41,803 nucleotides of DNA, taken from NCBI GenBank assembly GCA_022684035.1, contig JAJHSB010000040.1, forward strand, positions 1 through 41,803. Reading direction: 5' to 3'. Position numbers and translations under genes: made by a program. The notes beneath the pieces are model-generated. The model was not told where the DNA came from and did no database searches. It worked only from the letters and a program-made list of their open reading frames with translations. The stretch comes from Candidatus Acetothermia bacterium. GTDB taxonomy: Bacteria; Bipolaricaulota; Bipolaricaulia; UBA7950. Below, piece after piece: positions 34,508 to 41,476 of this stretch. Position 1 is the first letter of the stretch; each line of letters opens with the position of its first letter.

Positions 34508-35148
34508 AACTTGCCCTTTCCCTCTTATCGGCTGATTTTGGGAAGCTACGTGCTGAAGCAATTGAAGTCGAATCACAGGTCGATTATTTCCATATCGATG
34601 TGATGGACGGCCACTTTGTTCCTAATTTAACGATCGGGCCACCAGTCGTTAATTCATTACGACGCGGACTGTCACGGCCGCTTGATATCCACTTGATGAT
34701 CGACCATCCGGTGACCTATGCACCACAATTTGATGTATACGCGGATGATTTCATCATCTTCCATATCGAAGCGCAGGACGATCCAGATAAAGTTATCGAT
34801 ATCATAGCCGCTACTGGGGCAGGAGTGGGAATCTCGCTACGACCGGCAACCCCAATATCAACTCTCCGTCCATACTTGAATCAGGTGGATCTGGTCTTGG
34901 TCATGACCGTTGAGCCGGGATTCGGCAACCAGCAGATCGTTGATAATGCGACAGAACGAATCGCCGAACTCTCATCGCTGATCAGCAAAGATTCAAGCAA
35001 CGCAGTCATTGCTGTTGACGGCGGAGTGAATAAGAATAATATCAACTCTTTGGTCCGCGCTGGAGCAGAGATGATCGTAGTTGGGTCAGCGATCTTCTCT
35101 GCCCCAAATCGGCGCGCCGCAATCGAAGAACTGATTGCAGCAGTATGA
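34504..35148 (+). CDS. rpe: Ribulose-phosphate 3-epimerase
   Basis: Interconverts ribulose 5-phosphate and xylulose 5-phosphate. 214 residues in a TIM barrel with FHIDVMDGHFVPNLTIG, DIHLMIDHP, VMTVEPGFGNQ and VDGGVNKNN, where the metal-binding His and Asp residues lie. The start overlaps the peptidase (ATGA) and its stop overlaps ribD (ATGA). Confidence 0.97.
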   Translation: MKLALSLLSADFGKLRAEAIEVESQVDYFHIDVMDGHFVPNLTIGPPVVNSLRRGLSRPLDIHLMIDHPVTYAPQFDVYADDFIIFHIEAQDDPDKVIDIIAATGAGVGISLRPATPISTLRPYLNQVDLVLVMTVEPGFGNQQIVDNATERIAELSSLISKDSSNAVIAVDGGVNKNNINSLVRAGAEMIVVGSAIFSAPNRRAAIEELIAAV

Positions 35149-36221
35149 AAGAAGAGTTTATGGAGATGGCAATTAATCTCGCTTGTCATGGCGAGGGCTA
35201 TGTAAATCCCAATCCACTCGTTGGTGCAGTCGTCGTTGCTGAAGGCAAAGTCATCGGCCGGGGCTACCACAAGCGATTCGGGGCGCCACATGCGGAAATA
35301 GTTGCCTTAGATGAAGCAGGCACGCAGGCGCGTGGCGCCGATCTCTATGTTACTTTAGAGCCTTGTTGTCATTACGGGAAGCAGCCGCCGTGCACCGAGC
35401 GGATTATCGCGGCTGGAATTGCGCATGTCATTATCGCCTGTCGCGACCCAAATCCAATTGTCAACGGCCGCGGAATTGCTCATCTACGTGACAGCGGATT
35501 AGAGATAACAGTGGGATTGTTAGCAGAGAAAGCAGAGCGTTTGAATGAGATCTTTTTCACCTATATCACTACCGGTATTCCCTTTGTTCACCTCAAACTG
35601 GCAATGAGCCTCGATGGAAAGATTGCTACTCGAACTGGTGACTCCCAATGGATAACAAACGAGGAGTCACGCATCGCTGCGCATCGCTTACGACGGAAGT
35701 ATAGTGCCCTCCTTGTTGGCGTCAATACAGTGATTACTGATGACCCCCGGCTTACTACCCGTCATGTACCAGGGCGCAATCCGCTGCGAATCATCCTGGA
35801 TGGCAAAGGGCGGATTCCCGTGACTGCACGTATCTTTACCGAGCCAGGTAGAACAATCGTTGTGACAGCGACGATGCCGCATGAGACTGAACAGAGAATC
35901 CAGGCGCAGGGAGGAGAAGTATGGCGCATCATGGAACATGAAGATAAAGTTGACCTGCGCCAGCTACTGCATCGGTTGGGAAGAGAAGGAATCGATGGAC
36001 TACTCATCGAAGGTGGAGGTACCACCGCAGCTTCGTTCCTTGAAGCCGGACTAATCAATAAAGTAACGTTTTTTTTTGCACCGTTAATTATCGGCGGCGC
36101 AGCAGCAGTCCCAGCAGTCGGGGGTCAAGGCATAGCAGAAATTGCGCGCGCAATTCGCCTCTCTGATATCAAGACAGAGAGAATCAATGATGATCTAATA
36201 TATACCGGCTATATCAAGTGA
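35145..36221 (+). CDS. ribD: Bifunctional riboflavin deaminase/reductase
   Basis: Catalyses the second and third steps of riboflavin synthesis. 358 residues. The deaminase has HAE (49-51) and PCC plus PPC (73-83) for zinc. The reductase covers 145-358 (MSLDGKIATRTGDSQWIT, LLIEGGGTTAASFLEAGLINK). No FMN riboswitch or other rib gene is present, so the pathway is dispersed. Confidence 0.97.
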   Translation: MKEEFMEMAINLACHGEGYVNPNPLVGAVVVAEGKVIGRGYHKRFGAPHAEIVALDEAGTQARGADLYVTLEPCCHYGKQPPCTERIIAAGIAHVIIACRDPNPIVNGRGIAHLRDSGLEITVGLLAEKAERLNEIFFTYITTGIPFVHLKLAMSLDGKIATRTGDSQWITNEESRIAAHRLRRKYSALLVGVNTVITDDPRLTTRHVPGRNPLRIILDGKGRIPVTARIFTEPGRTIVVTATMPHETEQRIQAQGGEVWRIMEHEDKVDLRQLLHRLGREGIDGLLIEGGGTTAASFLEAGLINKVTFFFAPLIIGGAAAVPAVGGQGIAEIARAIRLSDIKTERINDDLIYTGYIK

Positions 36222-36307
36222 GACGATTGATTATTTTAGACTATCACCGCTAAAAGATATCTGGTCCCTGCAGCGGAGATGTGAAATTAGGATCATCTCC
36301 AAAAAGT

Positions 36308-36430
36308 TGGTAAGATCATGAGGATTCGAGGGGTCAAGCCCCGTATCAAGTACGGGGTAAGGATTCGAGGGAAATGCTTATAAAATCCTTACTAAAAAAT
36401 AAGCACTTGAATCCTTGAATCCTTTTTAGT
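36308..36430 (-). repeat. Dispersed repeat C, copy 2 (with repeat A joined)
   Basis: Inverted relative to 30070-30184. Stem CCCCGTA/TACGGGG at 36339-36345 and 36351-36357. It merges with the repeat A copy (36396-36457). Together with the first copy it frames the 30.2-36.3 kb block. Confidence 0.8.
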
Positions 36431-36486
36431 AACTAAATTGGAGAAGAACCGTTTTAATGATACTCAAAAACACAAGGAGGGATGGT

Positions 36487-36837
36487 ATGAAACAGATTGT
36501 ACTTGTGGCTGCCTTTATCACGCTGATCGGTCTTCTGGCCGGATTATTGATCGTATTGTCACAGATTATGGAAGACGGAGTGACTGTGCAATTGGTCGGT
36601 CCGGTGAAGCTCACTATGCCCGATGGTGTCGTCCTTACCATGCCGGGTGAGGTAATTCTGACTATGCCACAGACCGTGGACATAATTGCCACTGGCCCGG
36701 ACGGAAACCCTATGCCGGTAGAACTTGCTGTATTTCCTTGTCCACAATGCGGCGGACGGATGATTCCGATCCGCTGGCATCTGTGGAGCGGCGAGATCGA
36801 GTGGCGCTGCCTTGATTGCACCCCTGAAGAAGAGTAA
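36487..36837 (+). CDS. Membrane-anchored zinc-ribbon protein with LTMP repeats
   Basis: 116 residues from ATG 36487, which has AAGGAGGG upstream; the longer frame from 36457 lacks this. An N-terminal helix (IVLVAAFITLIGLLAGLLIVL) is followed by three LTMP units eight residues apart (KLTMPDGVVLTMPGEVILTMP), a likely regular beta strand stack, and a C4 zinc ribbon (CPQCGG ... CLDC). No family is recognised. The zinc ribbon may face either side of the membrane. Confidence 0.7.
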   Translation: MKQIVLVAAFITLIGLLAGLLIVLSQIMEDGVTVQLVGPVKLTMPDGVVLTMPGEVILTMPQTVDIIATGPDGNPMPVELAVFPCPQCGGRMIPIRWHLWSGEIEWRCLDCTPEEE

Positions 36838-36891
36838 CCCGACTGACCATAAGACTTACTAACTGCAAATAAGACTGGTCGATATCCGCGG

Positions 36892-36927
36892 AAAAGAGAT
36901 TTGCGGCGACCTTATCATCTCTTTTTT
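36892..36927 (+). terminator. Rho-independent terminator after the zinc-ribbon gene
   Basis: Stem AAAAGAGAT with ATCTCTTTT, a 16-base loop and a T-run. The stem is AT-rich and thus moderate. Confidence 0.6.
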
Positions 36928-36928
36928 C

Positions 36929-37010
36929 ATCTCCAATTTTTTAAGTACCATTTTTCATTTGAAGCAACGATACGATTTGGAGTACTTTTTTAATGAAGCA
37001 ATGCGGGCTC
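36929..37010 (+). repeat. Dispersed repeat B, copy 2
   Basis: Same orientation as 19369-19465. It ends with gaagcaatgcgggctc directly before the -35 box of the first TRAP binding protein gene. Confidence 0.75.
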
Positions 37011-37039
37011 TTGACACAGGCAGTCAAAGATGATATTTT
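37011..37039 (+). promoter_or_regulatory. Promoter for the first TRAP binding protein gene
   Basis: Perfect -35 TTGACA, 17-bp spacer, -10 TATTTT. An inverted repeat ACAGGCA/TGCCTGT (37016-37022 and 37046-37052) flanks the -10 box and could be an operator. Confidence 0.65.
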
Positions 37040-37152
37040 TAGGGGTGCCTGTAAGTGACAAGTAAGAGGAGGTGATTTGCCAATACTCTAAATACTGCTA
37101 CTCTATCGCTATATCGTAACACTAATACTCAAAAGAGGAGGAATAAAGAGAA

Positions 37153-38187
37153 ATGAGAAGTAAAATTTCGATTATTACCGTGATCTTTTTGCTTGCAGTA
37201 AGTCTCTTTACTGCAGCAGGAAGACCAATTGAGTGGACTATGCAAGCGCATAATACTCCAGGAGAGCCGGGATGGGAGTATGTAACGAGCTGGGCCGAGG
37301 ATATCTACAGGTTGAGCGGAGGACGGTTACGAATCACAGTGCATCCACCAGGAGCGATCGTGCCGTTTATGGAAGTATTTAAAGCTGTATCAATGGGAAC
37401 TTTAGATGTTGCTAGTTCGTGGGGTCCTTTCTGGGTAGGGATCGACCCGGTGTTTGGTCTGTTTTGCGGATCAGCAGCGGGAATGTCTCCCCATGAAACC
37501 CGTCTGTGGCGTCATGAATGGGGCGGCTGGGATCTGGCAAGGGAAAAGTATGCTCAATACAATATTCACTGGATACCTTTTGGTACCTACCCTGCTGAAA
37601 TATTCCTGTGGGCCCATCATCCAATTCGTACCTTTGCTGATCTTGAAGGTTTAACAGTCCGGGCTGCGGGTCTCTCGCTCGTGATGTTCGGAAGACTTGG
37701 AATTAGCGCTTTCTGGATTCCAGGCGGGGAGACCGCTCCCGCGTTATTAAAAGGAGTAGTGGATGCAGCTGAATTTTTAAGTCTCCCTGCGGATATGGCG
37801 GTTGGTTTCCATGAGGCGGTACGCTATGCAATGGTTGGGCCACGTGCTACCACGGTGGCGGATGATCTAATGGTCAATATGGATCGTTGGAACGAGCTGC
37901 CGCCGGACTTGCAGGCCATTGTAACTACCACAACACTCAAATATCAGTTTAAAACTACGTTGCTATTGGAAAGACTGGAGAAAGAGGCGTTGGCAAGAGC
38001 AATAGAGCTTGGAGTTACCATAGTACCCATTGAGGAGTCTCTTGCAAAGCTGGTCCGACAAACGTTTAATAGAATGTTTGACGAGTTTGCGGCTAAAGAT
38101 CCATTCTTCGCCCGAGTCTGGGAATCGCAGCGGGCTTTCTTAGAAGAATATCGACCGTTTAGAGCCATCATGTGGCCTTGGGAGTAG
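37153..38187 (+). CDS. TRAP transporter solute-binding protein (TakP-like), paralogue 1
   Basis: 344 residues. Signal peptide at 1-23, then the DctP fold: SGGRLRITVHPPGAIVP, FWVGIDPVFGLF, VRAAG with the substrate-binding Arg170, PGGETAPALLKGVVDAAEF and NELPPDLQAIV. Similarity is greatest to the TakP group that binds 2-oxo acids and other carboxylates. The exporter partners DctQ/DctM are not in the window. The start is ATG 37153 after AGAGGAGG. A hairpin follows the stop. Confidence 0.92.
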   Translation: MRSKISIITVIFLLAVSLFTAAGRPIEWTMQAHNTPGEPGWEYVTSWAEDIYRLSGGRLRITVHPPGAIVPFMEVFKAVSMGTLDVASSWGPFWVGIDPVFGLFCGSAAGMSPHETRLWRHEWGGWDLAREKYAQYNIHWIPFGTYPAEIFLWAHHPIRTFADLEGLTVRAAGLSLVMFGRLGISAFWIPGGETAPALLKGVVDAAEFLSLPADMAVGFHEAVRYAMVGPRATTVADDLMVNMDRWNELPPDLQAIVTTTTLKYQFKTTLLLERLEKEALARAIELGVTIVPIEESLAKLVRQTFNRMFDEFAAKDPFFARVWESQRAFLEEYRPFRAIMWPWE

Positions 38188-38203
38188 AAGGAAGATCGTA
38201 AGG

Positions 38204-38245
38204 AGTCTCTCCGCTTTGCTGCTTGATGGCAGGAACGGAGAGACT
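38204..38245 (+). terminator. Conserved hairpin after paralogue 1
   Basis: AGTCTCTCCG with CGGAGAGACT around a 22-base loop. The same hairpin, loop included, follows the other two paralogues. No T-run follows, so it may stabilise the mRNA or be a Rho-independent signal of weak type. Confidence 0.6.
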
Positions 38246-38252
38246 TCTATGA

Positions 38253-38297
38253 TAGTTGGAATAGCCAAAACATGTTCTGTTTGGTATCCCCAAAAGG
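38253..38297 (+). repeat. Leader repeat of TRAP genes, copy 1
   Basis: 45 bp found again at 39578-39622 with one mismatch. It contains a CCAAAACATGTTCTGTTTGG partial palindrome centred on ACATGT. Confidence 0.8.
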
Positions 38298-38349
38298 TAT
38301 TTGGATATTGCTTAAGTGAGTCAACACTAAAAAGAAGGAGGAAGAAGAA

Positions 38350-39384
38350 ATGAGAAGCAAAATTTCGATCATTACAGTGATTTTTGTGCTTGCAGTAGGT
38401 CTATTTACTGCGGCAGGAAGACCAATTGAGTGGACCTTGCAGGCGGATCATTCCCCGGGAGATCCTGTATTTCAATATATACTAAGATGGGCCGAGGATA
38501 TCTACAGATTGAGCGGAGGGCGGTTGCGGATCACGGTGCATCCACCAGGAGCAATCGTGCCGTTTATGGAAGTATTTAAAGCTGTCTCAATGGGAGTTTT
38601 GGATATTGCTACCTCTTGGGGTCCTTTCTGGGTAGGGGTCGATCCAGTCTTTGGCCTATTCTGCGGGTCAGCAGCAGGAATGACTCCTGAGGAAACAGGT
38701 CTTTGGCGACAGGAATGGGGTGGTGGGGAGATGATAGCGGAAAAGTATGCTCAATACAATATCAAGTGGCTTCCTTCCAAACTCTACCCTGCTGAAATAT
38801 TCTTGTGGGCTCGTCATCCAATCCGCACCTTTGCTGATCTTGAAGGCTTAAGGGTCCGGGCTGCTGGTCTCTCGCTCGTGATGTTCGGACGACTTGGAAT
38901 TAGCGCTTTCTGGATTCCAGGAGGAGAGACCGCTCCCGCGTTGTTAAAAGGAGTAGTGGATGCGGCTGAATTCCTAAGTTTTCCTCAGGACATGGGACTC
39001 GGTTTCCACGAGGCGGTACGTTATGCAATGATCGGGCCACGTGCTACCGTGGTGGCGAAAGATCTATTAATTAATATGGATCGCTGGAATGAACTGCCGC
39101 CGGACCTGCAAGCTATTGTAACTATCGCAATCAGTAATTATCAGACTAAAATTAACTGGCGATTGCAGAAACTGGAGATGGAGGCTCTAAAAAGAGCAAA
39201 AGAGTATGGAATTACCATAGTTCACATTGAGGAGTCTCTTGCAAAGCTGGTCAGAGAGACGTTTGATAAAATGTTTGATGAGTTTGCGGCGAAATGTCCA
39301 TTCTTCGCCCGAGTCTGGGAATCTCAGCGCGCCTTTTTAGCAGAATATCGAGCGCTTAGAGATCTCATATGGCCTTGGGAGTAG
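38350..39384 (+). CDS. TRAP transporter solute-binding protein (TakP-like), paralogue 2
   Basis: 344 residues, same layout as the neighbours, with Arg170 and the PGGETAPALLKGVVDAAEF motif conserved. It differs most in residues 32-46 (ADHSPGDPVFQYILR), 138-146 (IKWLPSKLY) and 208-216, and in the C-terminal helix. ATG 38350 follows AAGAAGGAGG. No promoter of its own was found, so it may be co-transcribed from the first gene through the hairpin. Confidence 0.92.
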   Translation: MRSKISIITVIFVLAVGLFTAAGRPIEWTLQADHSPGDPVFQYILRWAEDIYRLSGGRLRITVHPPGAIVPFMEVFKAVSMGVLDIATSWGPFWVGVDPVFGLFCGSAAGMTPEETGLWRQEWGGGEMIAEKYAQYNIKWLPSKLYPAEIFLWARHPIRTFADLEGLRVRAAGLSLVMFGRLGISAFWIPGGETAPALLKGVVDAAEFLSFPQDMGLGFHEAVRYAMIGPRATVVAKDLLINMDRWNELPPDLQAIVTIAISNYQTKINWRLQKLEMEALKRAKEYGITIVHIEESLAKLVRETFDKMFDEFAAKCPFFARVWESQRAFLAEYRALRDLIWPWE

Positions 39385-39399
39385 AAAGAGAGAGTGGGG

Positions 39400-39441
39400 A
39401 GTCTCTCCGCTTTGCTGCTTGATGACAGGAACGGAGAGACT
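39400..39441 (+). terminator. Conserved hairpin after paralogue 2
   Basis: Same stem AGTCTCTCCG/CGGAGAGACT and near-identical loop as after the other paralogues. Confidence 0.6.
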
Positions 39442-39516
39442 TTCCATTAGTTTGAGTCCCAAAACTGCTGAACACATTCGCGTAACGATTTTCTTTTCGA
39501 TGAGGCAATGCGACGA

Positions 39517-39545
39517 TTGACATTTGAGGTTTGTTATGTTATATA
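39517..39545 (+). promoter_or_regulatory. Promoter for the third TRAP binding protein gene
   Basis: Perfect -35 TTGACA, 17-bp spacer, -10 TATATA. The block gatgaggcaatgcgacga lies immediately upstream, as at the other repeat B promoters. Confidence 0.65.
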
Positions 39546-39577
39546 TTTTGCGTTGATTTCGCTTATGTCAGACATGG

Positions 39578-39622
39578 TAGTCGGAATAGCCAAAACATGT
39601 TCTGTTTGGTATCCCCAAAAGG
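39578..39622 (+). repeat. Leader repeat of TRAP genes, copy 2
   Basis: One mismatch to 38253-38297. Here it is followed by GGAGGTGAG and an in-frame TTG (39635) that could add 18 residues to paralogue 3. Confidence 0.8.
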
Positions 39623-39688
39623 AGGTGAGAGTATTTGGGTATTGTCTGTCTAAGTGAGTCGACACTAATAAAGAAGGAGGAACAAGAA

Positions 39689-40723
39689 ATGAGAAGCAAA
39701 ATCTCGATAATTACCGTGATCTTTTTGCTTGCTGTAGGTCTATTTACTGCAGCAGGAAGACCAATTGAGTGGACCATGCAGTCGGATCATACTCCAGGAA
39801 TGGCTGCCTGGGATTTGTATATGAGCTGGACCGAAGATATTTACCGGTTGAGCGGAGGACGGTTACGGATCACGTTGCATCCACCAGGAGCAATCGTGCC
39901 GTTTATGGAAGTATTTAAAGCTGTCTCAATGGGAGTTTTAGATCTTGCCGCCTCGTGGGGTCCTTTCTGGGTGGGGATCGACCCGGTTTTCGGCCTATTT
40001 TGCCCGTCAGCAGCGGGGATGAGTCCCCATGAAACCAATCTGTGGCGTCATGAATGGGGCGGCTGGGATCTGGCGAGGGAAAAATATGCTCAATTCAATA
40101 TCCACTGGACTCCTTTTATCACTAACCCTCCTGAAATGTTCCTGTGGGCCCATCATCCAATTCGCACCTTTGCGGATCTTGAAGGTTTAACAGTTCGGGC
40201 TGCTGGTCTCTCGCTCGTGATGTTCGGACGACTCGGAATTTCCGCTTTCTGGATTCCAGGCGGGGAGACCGCTCCTGCGTTGTTAAAAGGAATAGTGGAT
40301 GCGGCTGAATACATGAGTCTTGCTGAAGATATGAGGGTGGGTTTCCATGAGGCAGTAAGCTATGCAATGGTCGGGCCACGTGCTACCGTGGTGGCGAGCG
40401 ATCTAATGATCAATATGGATCGCTGGAATGAACTGCCGCCGGACCTGCAGGCTATTGTGACTGCCACAAGTCTGAAATACCAGTTTATAAGTACGTTGAA
40501 ATTGGAGAAACTGGAGAAAGAGGCGCTGGCAAAAGCAATAGAGTATGGAGTTACCATAGTACACATTGAGGAGTGTCTTGCAAGGCTGGTACGACAGACG
40601 TTTGATGAAATGTTCGCTGAGTTTGCGGCGAAATGTCCATTCTTTGCCCGAGTCTGGGAATCGCAGCGGGCTTTTTTAGAGGAATATCGACCGTTTAGGG
40701 CCATCATGTGGCCTTGGGAGTAG
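39689..40723 (+). CDS. TRAP transporter solute-binding protein (TakP-like), paralogue 3
   Basis: 344 residues from ATG 39689, which has AAGAAGGAGG upstream and aligns exactly with the other two copies. The TTG at 39635 would give 362 residues. It shares paralogue 1 features more than paralogue 2 (WGGWDLAREKYAQ) but differs in residues 32-46 (SDHTPGMAAWDLYMS), 141-149 (TPFITNPPE) and 208-218. Arg170 is conserved. Confidence 0.92.
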   Translation: MRSKISIITVIFLLAVGLFTAAGRPIEWTMQSDHTPGMAAWDLYMSWTEDIYRLSGGRLRITLHPPGAIVPFMEVFKAVSMGVLDLAASWGPFWVGIDPVFGLFCPSAAGMSPHETNLWRHEWGGWDLAREKYAQFNIHWTPFITNPPEMFLWAHHPIRTFADLEGLTVRAAGLSLVMFGRLGISAFWIPGGETAPALLKGIVDAAEYMSLAEDMRVGFHEAVSYAMVGPRATVVASDLMINMDRWNELPPDLQAIVTATSLKYQFISTLKLEKLEKEALAKAIEYGVTIVHIEECLARLVRQTFDEMFAEFAAKCPFFARVWESQRAFLEEYRPFRAIMWPWE

Positions 40724-40739
40724 AAGGAAGAATGCACGG

Positions 40740-40781
40740 AGTCTCTCCGCTTTGCTGCTTGATGGCAGGAACGGAGAGACT
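40740..40781 (+). terminator. Conserved hairpin after paralogue 3
   Basis: Third copy of the AGTCTCTCCG/CGGAGAGACT stem-loop. Bases 40782-40861 show nothing else. Confidence 0.6.
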
Positions 40782-40861
40782 TCCATTAGTCATTAAGTGA
40801 TACTCCCAAAACAAGGTAAGAATGCCTATTATCCTGTTTTCGTATGAGACAACACTGGCGG

Positions 40862-40890
40862 TTAACATTTGCGTTTTGTTATGTTGAAAT
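40862..40890 (+). promoter_or_regulatory. Orphan degenerate promoter of the TRAP gene type
   Basis: TTAACA, 17-bp spacer, TGAAAT, preceded by tatgagacaacactggcgg, a worn version of the block at 39500. No gene follows; an IS481 remnant begins within 10 bp. It may mark a lost fourth unit. Confidence 0.4.
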
Positions 40891-40899
40891 TATTAAGTT

Positions 40900-41450
40900 T
40901 CACCAATTAGTAGTACAGAAGTACCTCCTTGCCGGCCGACGAGAAAATCTTTCCGGATACGCATTAAAATATTCTACCACTTTCTCATACGGCGTCAAAT
41001 TTTTGATTGAGCGGAGTCTGGTTTCAAGGTTGTATTGGTCTTGCCAACGGGCTAAGTCTAACGCTTCGTAGCTTAAGGTAGTTAATCTTAAAGATAGGAT
41101 TATCTTTGAGACGACGATGAGCCGTTCAATCTGACCGTTAGTCCAAGGGGCTCTGAATTTTGTCATCTTATGTTTGATGCCATTCTTTTTACAGGCAGAG
41201 AAAAAGGATGAAGTATATTCTGCCTGCCCTCCTCTGTTTTTAGGTCTTTTGTCCTGATCCATTTCTTTGTGAGCAAACTCAGTGCCGTTATCAATGAGAA
41301 TGTGGTGAATTTGATAGGGGAGAAAGTCAATCAAGAGTTAAAGAAACTCAACACTCTTTTCTTTTGATCTCTTTTCAACCATCAGGACTAGGGCGATCTT
41401 GGTAATTCGATCAATAGCTGTGTAGGCACATCTTCGCTTTGAGTAACTAC
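40900..41450 (-). pseudogene. IS481-family transposase, interrupted
   Basis: The DDE integrase core reads AYTAIDRITKIALVLMVEKR (first Asp), then an in-frame TAA at 41338-41340, then IDFLPYQIHHILIDNGTEF (second Asp), FRAPWTNGQIERL (Glu) and the C-terminal LRSIKNLTPYEKVVEYFN. The 5' part beyond about 41450 is missing because the neighbouring IS30 element starts there. Both the stop and the truncation make it inactive. Confidence 0.85.
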
Positions 41451-41476
41451 TACATTCAATTTGTACATTCAATTTG
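41451..41476. repeat. 13-bp tandem duplication at the IS junction
   Basis: TACATTCAATTTG occurs twice in a row (41451-41463 and 41464-41476). It marks the boundary of the IS481 remnant and the IS30 end (CAAGTGCAACTTGTG follows). It may be part of the terminal repeat or a target duplication. Confidence 0.65.

Noticed and set aside
39635-39688. 18-residue N-terminal extension of TRAP paralogue 3 from TTG
   Set aside because: It would destroy the signal peptide position, and ATG 39689 has its own SD and matches the other two copies.
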